This document shows positions 35,101 through 43,740 of a stretch of DNA of 64,000 bases, piece after piece. This DNA comes from an uncultured Jannaschia sp. Its GTDB lineage: Bacteria; Pseudomonadota; Alphaproteobacteria; Rhodobacterales; Rhodobacteraceae. How positions within the stretch are numbered: position 1 is the stretch's first letter; each line of letters begins with the position of its first letter. The position numbers and the translations under genes were made by a program. The notes below the pieces were generated by a model that saw only the letters and a program-made list of their open reading frames with translations, was not told the DNA's origin and did no database searches. The stretch is taken from positions 797,001 through 861,000 of the forward strand of contig NZ_CANNEZ010000001.1 in assembly GCF_947503795.1 (NCBI RefSeq), read 5' to 3'.

Positions 35101-36618
35101 ATGGATATTCTCAACAACCTGATTGGCGGCTTCTCCGTCCTGACATGGTTCACCCTGGCCCTCGCCGTGCTCGGGTGCTTCATCGGCACCATCGTCGGCG
35201 CGCTTCCGGGGCTCGGGCCGTCGAACGGTGTGGCAATCATGATCCCGATCACCTTCACCATGGGGCTCGACGCGGTCGCGGCCCTCGTTCTGCTGACCTC
35301 GATCTATTACGGCGCGATGTATGGGGGTCGGATCAGTTCGATCCTCCTCAACATTCCCGGCGACGAACCCGCGATGATGACCTGCCTCGACGGCCATCCG
35401 ATGGCCCGGAACGGCCGGCCGGGCGACGCGCTGGTGATCTCGGGCGTGGCCAGCTTCGTCGGCGCCACGCTCTCGACCATCGGGCTGATGTTCCTCGCGC
35501 CGATCCTGTCGAACATCGCCTACCAGTTCGGCCCGGCCGAGTATTTCGCGCTCTATCTGCTGGCGTTCTGCACGCTGGGCGGCGTCGCGTCGAAGAACCA
35601 GGCCAAGGCCGCCTTCGCCAGCGTCCTCGGCATCGGTATCGCGATGATCGGCCTCGATCCCAATTCGGGCATGGCGCGACTGACGGGTGGCAACCTGCAT
35701 CTCTATGACGGCGTCGATTTCCTCGTGGCGATCGTCGGCCTGTTCGCGGTTTCCGAGGTGTTCTTCTTCATCGAGAAGCACGGCGCGCAGGGCGCGCTCA
35801 ACATGGTGATCGGCAAGGTCACGATCCCCTGGCGCGAAATCTGGTCGACGCGCTGGACGATGCTCCGCTCGTCGGTGATTGGCTTCATCGCGGGCGTGTT
35901 GCCCGGAGCGGGCGCGTCGCTGGGCTCGTTCCTGACCTACGTCACCGAGAAATCCATCGCGGGCGAGAAGGGCGGATTCGGCACCGGGGTTGCCAAGGGG
36001 ATCGCGGCACCCGAGGTGGGCAACAACGCCGCCGCGGGCGGCGCCTTGGTCCCGATGTTGACGCTGGGCGTGCCCGGCTCGGGCACGACGGCGGTGCTGC
36101 TGGCGGTGCTGGTTACGCTCAACATCACGCCGGGCCCGACGCTCTTCACCGAGCGGCCCGACGTGGTCTGGGGCTTGATCGCCTCGCTCCTGATCGCGAA
36201 TTTCGTCCTTCTGGCGATGAACGTGCCGATGGTGAAGGTCTTTGTGAAGATCCTCCAAGTGCCGCCCGCGATCCTGATGCCGGGCGTCACGATGGTCAGC
36301 TTCGTCGGCATCTACGCGCTGACGGGCAGCTATTTCGACCTGCTCCTCGTCACGGCCTTCGGTGTGCTGGGCTACGTCCTGCGCAAGCTCGACATCCCGA
36401 CGGTGCCCGTGATCCTCGGGATCCTGCTGGGCGGCAAGATGGAGAAGCAGCTCCGCGACGCGATGGTGCTTTCGGACGGGGACTGGACTTACCTCGTCTC
36501 CTCGCCCATCGCGATCGGCCTGCTGGTGGCGGCGTTCCTCGGGTTCATCGCCCCGATGTTCCTGCGTCGCATCATCCGCAAGCCCGAGGTACCGGATCAT
36601 GCCAAGCCTCTCGACTGA
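35101..36618 (+). CDS. tctA: Tripartite tricarboxylate transporter large permease
   Basis: 505 residues, about twelve membrane segments. The two conserved family motifs are plain: GTIVGALPGLGPSNGVAIMIPITF at ~32-55 and the related FIAGVLPGAGASLGSFLTYVTEK, plus GIAAPEVGNNAAAGGALVPMLTLGVPGSGTTAVLL. Cation-driven uptake of carboxylates across the inner membrane. Its end overlaps the AtuA-like gene by 20 bp. Confidence 0.95.
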   Translation: MDILNNLIGGFSVLTWFTLALAVLGCFIGTIVGALPGLGPSNGVAIMIPITFTMGLDAVAALVLLTSIYYGAMYGGRISSILLNIPGDEPAMMTCLDGHPMARNGRPGDALVISGVASFVGATLSTIGLMFLAPILSNIAYQFGPAEYFALYLLAFCTLGGVASKNQAKAAFASVLGIGIAMIGLDPNSGMARLTGGNLHLYDGVDFLVAIVGLFAVSEVFFFIEKHGAQGALNMVIGKVTIPWREIWSTRWTMLRSSVIGFIAGVLPGAGASLGSFLTYVTEKSIAGEKGGFGTGVAKGIAAPEVGNNAAAGGALVPMLTLGVPGSGTTAVLLAVLVTLNITPGPTLFTERPDVVWGLIASLLIANFVLLAMNVPMVKVFVKILQVPPAILMPGVTMVSFVGIYALTGSYFDLLLVTAFGVLGYVLRKLDIPTVPVILGILLGGKMEKQLRDAMVLSDGDWTYLVSSPIAIGLLVAAFLGFIAPMFLRRIIRKPEVPDHAKPLD

Positions 36619-37966
36619 GGTCGCCGGGCCGACCTGCCGCGTCCTCGTGCCGGCGGGCGCACTGGGCCTCGGCTGGGATGGCGACGCGCTGGCCGCGGGC
36701 CTGGCACGCGGGCCGGATCTCATCGCCATCGACGGCGGCTCAACCGATAGCGGGCCGGCCTATCTTGGGCGCGGCGTGTCCAAGTATTCCCGCGCACAGG
36801 TCAAGTCGGACTGGGGCGAGTTGGTCCGCGCGGCCCTCGCGGCCCGCGTGCCGCTGGTGATCGGCACCGCGGGGACCTGCGGGGCGGGGTCGGCGGTCGA
36901 CTGGCTGGTCGAGATTACGCGCGAGGTCTTGGCCGAGGCCGGGCAGGGGGCCAAGATCGCCGTCCTCTACTGCGACCGGGATGCCGATCGGCTGGCCGCC
37001 GAATGGGACCGCGTGTCACCCCTGCCGGGTGCGCCGGACGTCGCGGCCGACGCCTTGGCCGACTGCACCAACATCGTGGCCCTCGCCGGGGCGGAGCAGG
37101 TGCAAGCCGCGCTGGCGACGGGCGCCGGGATCGTCATCTGCGGGCGCACCACCGATACCGCCATCCTCGCGGCCCTGCCTTTGGCGCGCGGCTGCGACGC
37201 GGGCGGCGCGTGGCACGGCGCGAAGGTGGGCGAATGCGGCGCGCTCTGCTGCACCCATCCCGACACCGGCGTCATCGAGATCTTGTTCGACGGGACGGGC
37301 TTCACGGTGACCCCCATGGCCGAGATCAGCGTCGCCACCGAGCGGACCGTCGCCGCCCATCTCCTCTACGAGAATTCCGACCCGGTCATCCTGCACGAAC
37401 CCGGTGGCGCGCTCGACACCTCCGCTGCGACCTACCGCGCCGAGGGCCGCGCGGTGCGGGTCGAGGGCGCGGTCTGGACGCCTGCGCCCTATACCGTGAA
37501 GCTCGAGGCGGCGCGCGTGGCCGGGCACGGCGTCATGAGCCTCGCCCTCGTCCGCGACCCGCACTACGTGGCGGAAATCGACGACTGGTGCGCCTCGCTC
37601 GAGGCCCGTGCCCGTGCCCGCATCGCGCGCCAGATGCCCGGCGCGGCCTACGATCTGGAGCTGCGACGGATCGGTCTCGACGCCGCACTCGGCGCGCTCG
37701 AACCAGGCGCGACCCGCCCCAACGAAATCGGCATCATGGCGCAGGTCATCGCCCCCGATGCGGCCACCGCGCAGGAGGTGGCCAAGCTGGTGAACCCGCT
37801 CCTCCTCCACCATCCGCTCACCCCCGAAGAGCCGATGCCCACCTTCGCGTTCCCCTTCTCGCCGCCCGAGGTCGATCTCGGCACGCGCTACGAATTCGTG
37901 CTGCATCACGTGCTGGCGCTGGACGATCCGATGGACGGCTTCCGGCTGGAGGTCCTCGATGTCTGA
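36599..37966 (+). CDS. AtuA-like (DUF1446) protein
   Basis: 455 residues of the DUF1446/acyclic-terpene-utilisation AtuA family. GADLIAIDGGSTDSGP-type opening (here PDLIAIDGGSTDSGPAYLG), AGTCGAGSAVDW and GIVICGRTTDTA mark it. In Pseudomonas, AtuA belongs to citronellol degradation, but many relatives lie in carboxylate operons. Overlaps with tctA (20 bp) and the DUF4387 gene (8 bp) tie it to whatever acid TctCBA imports. An enzymatic role is likely but unproven. Confidence 0.85.
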   Translation: MPSLSTEVAGPTCRVLVPAGALGLGWDGDALAAGLARGPDLIAIDGGSTDSGPAYLGRGVSKYSRAQVKSDWGELVRAALAARVPLVIGTAGTCGAGSAVDWLVEITREVLAEAGQGAKIAVLYCDRDADRLAAEWDRVSPLPGAPDVAADALADCTNIVALAGAEQVQAALATGAGIVICGRTTDTAILAALPLARGCDAGGAWHGAKVGECGALCCTHPDTGVIEILFDGTGFTVTPMAEISVATERTVAAHLLYENSDPVILHEPGGALDTSAATYRAEGRAVRVEGAVWTPAPYTVKLEAARVAGHGVMSLALVRDPHYVAEIDDWCASLEARARARIARQMPGAAYDLELRRIGLDAALGALEPGATRPNEIGIMAQVIAPDAATAQEVAKLVNPLLLHHPLTPEEPMPTFAFPFSPPEVDLGTRYEFVLHHVLALDDPMDGFRLEVLDV

Positions 37967-38246
37967 CCTGGGCGACCTCGCGCGCGTCCGCTCAAAGAAC
38001 GCGGGCCCGTTCTGGATCACAATCGACATCTTCTGCGACGCCGCGACCTACGACCGCGTCGCGGCCCTCCCGACCGAGGCATTCGCCGCTCGTCTCGGCG
38101 GAGCGGAGATCAAGCGCTTCGACCTTCCCGCGCTGCATGTCGTGAAGCTGTCGCTGCCGCGCCCGGCGGTGCAGGGCAGCGCGCGCGACCGCGACATGCA
38201 CGGCGCGGCGCTGGCCCACGCGCTGACGGGGATGGCGGTGGCCTGA
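37959..38246 (+). CDS. DUF4387 family protein
   Basis: 95 residues. LGDLARVRSKNAGPFWITIDIFCDAATYDRV and the end DRDMHGAALAHAL are the DUF4387 hallmark. It is nearly always encoded directly after a DUF1446/AtuA protein, as here by 8-bp overlap, and some proteins have the two fused. A small partner subunit of the AtuA-like enzyme is the natural reading. Confidence 0.85.
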   Translation: MSDLGDLARVRSKNAGPFWITIDIFCDAATYDRVAALPTEAFAARLGGAEIKRFDLPALHVVKLSLPRPAVQGSARDRDMHGAALAHALTGMAVA

Positions 38247-38261
38247 CCCCCGCGAGTGCGG

Positions 38262-38744
38262 CTACCTGAAGGTCTCCAACCGCAGCTCCGCATCGCAGAA
38301 CTGCCCGTCATGGGTACCGACCCAGATGTCGAGAATGCCCGAGGACGGCGAGGTCAGCGTGATCTTCGCGTCGAGGTTCCCGTTGTCGTCATCGTCGTAA
38401 TACCAGTTCCCCGCGGGCGTGTTCACCAGCAGCGCGCTGTCGCATTCGCTGACCACCGCGATCTCCAGCGTGTAGCCCGACATGCCCGGCGTCTCGATCG
38501 TGAAGTCGGGCGGCGTCGGGAAGTAGCCGTCGCCCCGGTCGGATTTCAGGCTCTTGTAGATCGACCCGCATTGCATGCGCAGGTTGTTGGTCCCGCCCGC
38601 CGTGATATCGAAGAGCCGCGGCTCCCAGAGATCGGCCCCCGAAAAACGTCCGACCGCCCCGTTCTGGCGCCAATCCGGGCAAGCCGCCGCGACGGTCGCC
38701 CCGGCCAGCAGCGCGGCCGCGGCGCAGGTGATGAGTTTCAGCAT
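38262..38744 (-). CDS. Hypothetical exported protein
   Basis: 160 residues with a signal peptide (LKLITCAAAALLAGATVAAA|CP). The mature part includes FTIETPGMSGYTLEIAVVSECDSALLVNTPAGNWYYDDDDNGNLDAKITLTSP and GILDIWVGTHDGQFCDAELRLETF, reminiscent of bacterial pre-peptidase C-terminal (PPC-like) beta-sandwich proteins. Four cysteines suggest two disulfides. GGGGGGACATC precedes the ATG. Convergent with DUF4387. Confidence 0.7.
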   Translation of the reverse strand: MLKLITCAAAALLAGATVAAACPDWRQNGAVGRFSGADLWEPRLFDITAGGTNNLRMQCGSIYKSLKSDRGDGYFPTPPDFTIETPGMSGYTLEIAVVSECDSALLVNTPAGNWYYDDDDNGNLDAKITLTSPSSGILDIWVGTHDGQFCDAELRLETFR

Positions 38745-38865
38745 GATGTCCCCCCAGTCCTCGTATCTGGGAACGGTAACATCCGGCGAACCGTTGCGGC
38801 CAGACCGGAGAGCATCCGATGCCGCGCCCGCCGGGGGCGGAGGTTCCGTGATGTCGGATGTTCGA

Positions 38866-38949
38866 TGGTGGGCGACCCTGGAATCGAACCAGGCGTGAGT
38901 CGCCTCGAGGGAGTTACAGTCCCCTGCCACACCTTGCGGCCTGTCGCCC
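38866..38949 (-). tRNA. tRNA-Tyr (anticodon GTA)
   Basis: 84 nt including CCA, with a long variable arm. The acceptor stem GGGCGAC pairs with GTCGCCC and the anticodon loop CTGTAAC gives GTA. Divergent from rlmB. Confidence 0.97.
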
Positions 38950-39049
38950 ACTGGCGGGCGGGATAGCGGCGGCATGGGGTGGGGTCAAGCGGTGTTGTGG
39001 ACCGGCCGGACGCGCGCGATAAGCCTCGGGTCGCACGAGGGGATCGGAC

Positions 39050-39838
39050 ATGGCGCAGAAGCCGAAATGGGTGGTCGAGAAGGAGCGGGATCGCCGCGCC
39101 TCGGCCCGCGAAACGGTTTGGCTCTTTGGCTTGCATGCCGTGCGCGACGCGCTGCAGAACCCGATGCGGGAGCGGCTGCGACTGGTCCTGACGAAGAACG
39201 CCGCCGACCGGCTGGGCGATGCCGTGCCCGCCTCGGGAATGACGCCCGAAATCGCCGATCCGCGCAAGTTCCCGGTCCCGCTCGACCCCGGCTCGGTTCA
39301 TCAGGGCGCAGCCCTCGAAGTGCGCGCGCTCGACTGGGGGCGGCTGGACGACGTGGCGCGGCCTGGCGGCGGGGCGCCCCTGATGGTCCTTCTCGACCGT
39401 GTCACCGACCCGCACAACGCGGGCGCCATCCTGCGCTCGGCCGAAGTCTTCGGCGCGCATGCCGTGATCGCGCCCCAGCGCCATGCCGCTCCCGAGACCG
39501 GCGCGCTGGCCAAGACCGCGTCGGGTGCGCTGGAACGCCAGCCCTATCTCCGGGTCGGCAATCTGGGCGACGCGATGGAGCGGTTGAAGGAGATGGGCTA
39601 TCTCTGCGTCGGGCTCGACGGCGAGGCGCCCGAGACGCTGGGCGAGGCCGCCCCCGGCCTTCGCGACGCGCCCGTCGCCATCGTACTGGGCTCCGAGGGT
39701 CCGGGCCTGCGCGACCGCACCCGCAGCCTCTGCGACCGGATGGTGCGGATCGACCCCGCGGGGGGGTTCGGCTCGCTCAACGTGTCGAACGCGGCGGCGG
39801 TCGCGCTCTTTGCCCTGCGCGAGGGCCGCGATGTTTGA
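39050..39838 (+). CDS. rlmB: 23S rRNA (guanosine-2'-O-)-methyltransferase RlmB
   Basis: 262 residues. N-terminal substrate-binding domain (VWLFGLHAVRDALQNPMRERLRLVLT), then the SPOUT knot: LLDRVTDPHNAGAILRSAEVF, VLGSEGPGLRDRTRSLCDRMVRIDP and GSLNVSNAAAVALF. It methylates G2251 in the peptidyl-transferase P-loop of 23S rRNA using SAM. The next small zinc-ribbon gene overlaps by 8 bp. Confidence 0.92.
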   Translation: MAQKPKWVVEKERDRRASARETVWLFGLHAVRDALQNPMRERLRLVLTKNAADRLGDAVPASGMTPEIADPRKFPVPLDPGSVHQGAALEVRALDWGRLDDVARPGGGAPLMVLLDRVTDPHNAGAILRSAEVFGAHAVIAPQRHAAPETGALAKTASGALERQPYLRVGNLGDAMERLKEMGYLCVGLDGEAPETLGEAAPGLRDAPVAIVLGSEGPGLRDRTRSLCDRMVRIDPAGGFGSLNVSNAAAVALFALREGRDV

Positions 39839-40112
39839 ACCCAAGAAGGCGACCTGCTGCTATTGTGGGCGTCGGACCATCCTGCGGAATACCGCCCATG
39901 GCGGGCACGAGCTGGCCTGCGGCTCTTGCGGGGCACCGCTCCACGTGATGAAGCCGCTGAAAATTGCCCAGGTTGCGGATGTCTCACCCAAGGTGAAGCG
40001 GACGCCGGAGAGGCCGGGGACGAGACGAAAGACCAAGAAGAAGAAATCGAAATCCATCTGGTACGCCGTCGCGTCCGAGATCTGGGACGAGATCGACGAC
40101 ATCTTCGACTGA
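39831..40112 (+). CDS. Small zinc-ribbon protein
   Basis: 93 residues. CCYCGRRT and ACGSCGAP supply two CxxC pairs at roughly C10/C13 and C31/C34, a rubredoxin-like zinc ribbon. A Lys/Arg-rich stretch RKTKKKKSKS follows, then an acidic tail DEIDDIFD. An RNA- or nucleic-acid-associated role fits the composition and the overlap with rlmB, but this is inference. Conserved next to rlmB in relatives as far as I recall. Confidence 0.7.
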   Translation: MFEPKKATCCYCGRRTILRNTAHGGHELACGSCGAPLHVMKPLKIAQVADVSPKVKRTPERPGTRRKTKKKKSKSIWYAVASEIWDEIDDIFD

Positions 40113-40156
40113 CGTATCGATGCGTAATCCGCTGACGTGAAAAATAATAATCGCGC

Positions 40157-40288
40157 GGCGGAACCAACTGGGCCGAGGGGCAGTTACCCGATTGTCTGTG
40201 GAAAGTGGGTTCGGAACACCCACTCTCTGTTCACTGTCCCTCGTTCCATACCTCGGGCCCGCGTCTTCATTGCCGCGGGCCTTTTTTT
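40157..40288 (+). ncRNA. Candidate structured RNA upstream of the CoA-binding protein gene
   Basis: About 130 nt ending at a strong terminator; no gene covers it. An 11-bp stem pairs 40174-40184 with 40233-40243 (one G-U pair). It is extended by 40160-40163 with 40244-40247 across a one-sided 10-nt bulge. Inside is a 7-bp hairpin (40204-40210 with 40218-40224). Bases 40170-40178 can instead pair with 40251-40260, so two exclusive folds exist. A long bulged hairpin of this kind resembles 6S RNA, but I cannot confirm the family. A TAATAA -10-like box lies at 40145. Confidence 0.5.
40256..40288 (+). terminator. Intrinsic terminator of the structured RNA
   Basis: An 8-bp stem GGCCCGCG / CGCGGGCC (40256-40263 with 40274-40281), a 10-nt loop, then seven T. 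It lies only 18 bp before the next start codon, so it either ends a free RNA or attenuates that gene. Confidence 0.85.
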
Positions 40289-40305
40289 CTGCCCATCCTG
40301 CGGCC

Positions 40306-40779
40306 ATGACCACGACCCCCTCCGATGCGCTCCTGCGGGACGTCCTGACGCGGGCGAAGACCTTCGCCTGTGTCGGCGTGTCCCCGAACCCGATCCGGCC
40401 CAGCCACTACGTCGCGCGCTACCTTGCGCGGCGGGGCATCCGGGTCGTGCCGGTCAACCCGGTCGATGCGGGCACCACGCTCTTTGGCGAGATGGTCGTG
40501 CCTGATCTCGGCTCGGTTTCTGGGCCGGTCGACGTGCTGGATGTGTTTCGCCGACCCGAAGCGGTGCCGGCCATCGTCGAGGAGGGTCTACGCGAGCTCG
40601 ACGGGCTCTGGTGCGTCTGGCTGCAGGTCGGCGTGGTCAGCCTCGAGGCCGAGGCAATGTGCGACGCGGCGGGTGTGACGATCATCCAGGACCGCTGTCC
40701 CAAGATCGAACGTCAGCGGCTCTTCGGGGAACTGCGCCAGGGTGGCTTTGCCACCGGCATCATCAGCTCGAAGCTCTGA
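40306..40779 (+). CDS. CoA-binding domain protein (YccU-like)
   Basis: 157 residues, Rossmann-type CoA_binding_2 fold: ACVGVSPNPIRPSHYVARYLARRGIRVVPVNP near 20-50, VDVLDVFRRPEAVPAIVEE, and WLQVGVVSLEAEAMCDAAGVTIIQDRCPKIE. These domains bind CoA; the catalytic role is unknown. The start has no clear ribosome site and lies just after a terminator, which suggests conditional expression. Upstream in-frame starts would run through the terminator hairpin. Confidence 0.85.
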   Translation: MTTTPSDALLRDVLTRAKTFACVGVSPNPIRPSHYVARYLARRGIRVVPVNPVDAGTTLFGEMVVPDLGSVSGPVDVLDVFRRPEAVPAIVEEGLRELDGLWCVWLQVGVVSLEAEAMCDAAGVTIIQDRCPKIERQRLFGELRQGGFATGIISSKL

Positions 40780-40785
40780 CGCGAA

Positions 40786-40810
40786 ACGGCCCGCCGGGGG
40801 GGCGGGCCGT
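40786..40810. terminator. Hairpin between convergent genes
   Basis: Perfect 10-bp stem, 40786-40795 with 40801-40810, loop of five G. No U-tract, but its place between convergent stops suggests a shared terminator. Confidence 0.55.
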
Positions 40811-40819
40811 GAAGGGTGG

Positions 40820-41896
40820 TCAGTCGTCGTATTCCGGAAGCGCCTCGAGCTGTTCGCGCGTGGCGTCCACATAGGCCCGGATGCCTCTTTCGCCGTCGAG
40901 GAAGGACATTCGTTTGGCGTGCATCGCGACCTCGTGGTCGCCGATCCCGAGGAAGCCACCGATCGACACGACCACGACGGTGACGTCGCTGCTGCGAGTG
41001 CCGGGCGAGAACGCGTATGAGATCACGCCGATCTCCTCGTCGGTCACGTCGAAGACCGGTACGCCCTCGAGTTCGGGCAGGGTCAGCGTGTTCTGCATCC
41101 GCGGGGTGTAGCCGTCGCGCGCGACCGCCGGGGCCTCGTTCTCGAACTCGACGCCGGGGATGTAGGTCACGGGCGGCGCATCGCTGTCGGCTCCGCCGGC
41201 CATCTCGGCATCGCCCGTCGCGAGATCGGTGCCCGGCGCGGTCGTCTGCACGCCGGAGGCGGTGACGATTGCCGTCGCAGGCGTCTGCGGATTGGCGACG
41301 ACCGTGCCCGCGTCGAGCGTTGCGGTGTCGGTGTCCGTGCCTTCCATCGCACCGTCCGAGCGGGGGCTGGCAGTGCTCCCTGTCTCGACGGTCACAACGC
41401 TGGCAGACGCGGCGGTGGTGACGCCAGAGCCTTCATTGGTGACGGCGCGCGCGCCATCGGTACGGCTGCCGGTGGACAGGTTCTCGAATATCGGTGCGTT
41501 CTCGATCTCGTCCCGCGCGGCCATGACCACGAGCACCATCTCGTCCGAGCCTTCAGCCACGGGCACCATCACGAGCTGGTCGATATCGAACGCGACCTCG
41601 CGGTCGCCAATCCCGAGAAAGCCGCCGATGTCGGCGATGACCGCATCGACCCCACCATTCGGCCCGAGCACGATGTCATCCACCTCACCCAGTCGCTCCA
41701 GGCCCGAGGGCAGGCTGTCTGACGGGTCGAGCCGTGTCTCGGAGGCGTAGATCGCCATATCGTCGAGCATCGAAGCGCGCAGGGCCGGGGTATCGTATCC
41801 GGCGACAAACGCGGGGTTTGCGGCAACTTGGGCATGGGCGCCCGCCACGCCGAAAGCCGTCCACGCAATCGCGGTGGACGCAAGGACGGATTTCAT
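40820..41896 (-). CDS. Exported protein with two PRC-barrel domains
   Basis: 358 residues with signal peptide ending AHA|QV. Two PRC-barrel units, at about 50-115 and 265-345, each contain the near-identical IGGFLGIGDREVAF / IGGFLGIGDHEVAM block. They are joined by a Thr/Ala/Ser-rich, low-complexity linker of about 130 residues (ends TYIPGVEFENEAP). AGGAG precedes the ATG. PRC barrels mediate protein or RNA contacts; the exported double form is common in Rhodobacteraceae, with unknown role. Confidence 0.8.
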   Translation of the reverse strand: MKSVLASTAIAWTAFGVAGAHAQVAANPAFVAGYDTPALRASMLDDMAIYASETRLDPSDSLPSGLERLGEVDDIVLGPNGGVDAVIADIGGFLGIGDREVAFDIDQLVMVPVAEGSDEMVLVVMAARDEIENAPIFENLSTGSRTDGARAVTNEGSGVTTAASASVVTVETGSTASPRSDGAMEGTDTDTATLDAGTVVANPQTPATAIVTASGVQTTAPGTDLATGDAEMAGGADSDAPPVTYIPGVEFENEAPAVARDGYTPRMQNTLTLPELEGVPVFDVTDEEIGVISYAFSPGTRSSDVTVVVVSIGGFLGIGDHEVAMHAKRMSFLDGERGIRAYVDATREQLEALPEYDD

Positions 41897-42097
41897 CTTA
41901 GGCTCCTGATCGTTGTCGCGGTGACCTGTTTGCAGGTTGGTCATCAAGGCAACACGCAAGGCGATGCGATGGTTCCGCACCCGGAGCGTCGCCTTGCGGC
42001 TTTCTTCCCGTCGATGAAAAATGTCGCGTTAACAATGGTTGCGCGCAAGGCGCATGGGCAGTGTCCGTCGCACCGCTCGCGTGCCGTCCGCGCCCGA

Positions 42098-42412
42098 CTA
42101 GTCGGGCCGCGCGGCCTTCTCGGTGATTCCCGACACACCGGCCCGCGCCTCGAGCCGCGCCATCACGTCGGCCAGATCGACATCCGCCGCTGCCAGCATG
42201 ACGCAAAAATGATACAGCAGGTCCGCGCCTTCCTCGGCCAGCTTCTCGCGGTCGCCGCGCACCGCCTCGATCAGCGTCTCGACCGCCTCTTCGCCGAATT
42301 TCTCGGCGCATTTTGCCGGTCCGCGGGATAGAAGCTTCGCCGTCCAGCTCTTCTCGGGATCGGCATCGCGGCGCGACTGCACGGTCTGCCACAGGGCGTC
42401 GAGCGGGTGCAT
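42098..42412 (-). CDS. hisE: Phosphoribosyl-ATP pyrophosphatase
   Basis: 104 residues, single-domain HisE (no HisI fusion). Motif SWTAKLLSRGPAKCAEKFGEEAVETLIEAV includes the metal-binding Glu residues (KFGEEA), and EGADLLYHFCVML is the second conserved helix. It hydrolyses phosphoribosyl-ATP in step two of histidine synthesis. Two bases separate it from hisF. Confidence 0.92.
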   Translation of the reverse strand: MHPLDALWQTVQSRRDADPEKSWTAKLLSRGPAKCAEKFGEEAVETLIEAVRGDREKLAEEGADLLYHFCVMLAAADVDLADVMARLEARAGVSGITEKAARPD

Positions 42413-42414
42413 GG

Positions 42415-43179
42415 TCAGTCCTCCATCCGCATGGGGATACCCGCGGCCTGCATATGCGCCTTGGCCTGGGCGATGGTGTAGTCGCCGAAATGGAAGATCG
42501 AGGCGGCCAGCACGGCGGACGCGCCGCCCTCGGTCACGCCCTCGACCAGATGATCCAGGTTGCCGACGCCGCCCGACGCGATCACCGGCACCGGCACCGC
42601 GTCGCTGATCGCCCGCGTCATGGCGAGGTTGAACCCCGCTCGCGTCCCGTCGCGATCCATCGAGGTCAGCAGGATCTCTCCTGCGCCCCGTTCCGCGGCC
42701 GTGCGCGCGAAGGCCACCGCGTCGATGCCGGTGGGCTTCCGGCCGCCATGGGTAAAGATCTCCCATTTGCCGGGTGCCACGGTCTTGGCGTCAATGGCGC
42801 AGACGATGCACTGGCTTCCGAACCGGTCGGCCGCACGCGCCAGCACGTCCGGGTCGGCCACGGCGGCCGAGTTGAACGAGACCTTGTCGGCCCCCGCCAG
42901 CAGCAGGTCGCGCACGTCCTCCACCGCTCGGACGCCGCCGCCGATGGTCAGCGGCATGAAGCACGCCTCGGCGGTCCGGGTGGCAAGGTCGTACATCGTG
43001 CCCCGGTTCTCATGCGTGGCGTGGATGTCGAGAAAGCACAGCTCGTCCGCACCCGCCGCATCGTAGGCGCGCGCGCTTTCGACCGGATCGCCCGCGTCGA
43101 TGAGGTCCACAAAGTTCACGCCCTTCACCACGCGGCCATCGGCCACGTCGAGGCAGGGGATGATCCGCGTCTTCAGCAT
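42415..43179 (-). CDS. hisF: Imidazole glycerol phosphate synthase, cyclase subunit
   Basis: 254 residues, (beta/alpha)8 barrel. Catalytic Asp in [18 protein letters not shown] (D11) and the second Asp in [14 protein letters not shown]. Phosphate-binding [12 protein letters not shown]. With HisH it converts PRFAR plus glutamine-derived ammonia to IGP and AICAR. It is followed directly by hisE; a gene on the other strand separates it from the upstream hisA block. Confidence 0.95.
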   Translation of the reverse strand: MLKTRIIPCLDVADGRVVKGVNFVDLIDAGDPVESARAYDAAGADELCFLDIHATHENRGTMYDLATRTAEACFMPLTIGGGVRAVEDVRDLLLAGADKVSFNSAAVADPDVLARAADRFGSQCIVCAIDAKTVAPGKWEIFTHGGRKPTGIDAVAFARTAAERGAGEILLTSMDRDGTRAGFNLAMTRAISDAVPVPVIASGGVGNLDHLVEGVTEGGASAVLAASIFHFGDYTIAQAKAHMQAAGIPMRMED

Positions 43180-43301
43180 GGGCGCGGTTTGGCGAGGAAT
43201 GGCCGGTTTGGCAACCGGCGCGGGCGATCACGCGCACGTGCATTGGACAGCACCCCCGCCTGCCACAGGTTGTGCGCCACCAACCCCGAGGAGGTTTTCC
43301 C

Positions 43302-43739
43302 ATGATCCGCACCGCAATCGCCGTCTTCGCACTCACCGCCATGCCCGCGCTGGCCGAGATGGTCACCAAGCCCTCGCCCCATTCCGTGGCCGAAACCGCC
43401 GACCGCCTCGTCGCCGCCGCCGAAGGGGCGGGCGCCTCGATCGTCGCCCGTGTGCCGCACACCAAGGCCGCCGCCAGCGTCGACATGGAGCTTCCCGAAG
43501 CCGAGCTCGTCATCTTCGGCAATCCCAAGGCCGGCACGCCCGTCATGCAGGAAGACCTGCGCGCCGGCCTCGTGCTGCCGCTCCGGGTTCTGGTCCATGC
43601 CGCGGATGACGGGACCGCCGTGACCTACCAGACGGCCGAGGATCTGTTCGCCGGGATGGATATCGACCCCGCGGGCGAGGCGGCGGCCCGCATCGACACC
43701 GCGCTCGGCAATCTCACCGACGCGGCGGTCGCCGAGTAG
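43302..43739 (+). CDS. DUF302 family exported protein
   Basis: 145 residues. Signal peptide MIRTAIAVFALTAMPALA. The DUF302 core is VAETADRLVAAAEGAGASIVARVPHTKAA and ELVIFGNPKAGTPVMQEDLRAGLVLPLRVLVH. GAGGAGG precedes the ATG. Function unknown. It is on the opposite strand to the histidine genes between hisF and hisA and has its own leader. Confidence 0.85.
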   Translation: MIRTAIAVFALTAMPALAEMVTKPSPHSVAETADRLVAAAEGAGASIVARVPHTKAAASVDMELPEAELVIFGNPKAGTPVMQEDLRAGLVLPLRVLVHAADDGTAVTYQTAEDLFAGMDIDPAGEAAARIDTALGNLTDAAVAE

Positions 43740-43740
43740 G

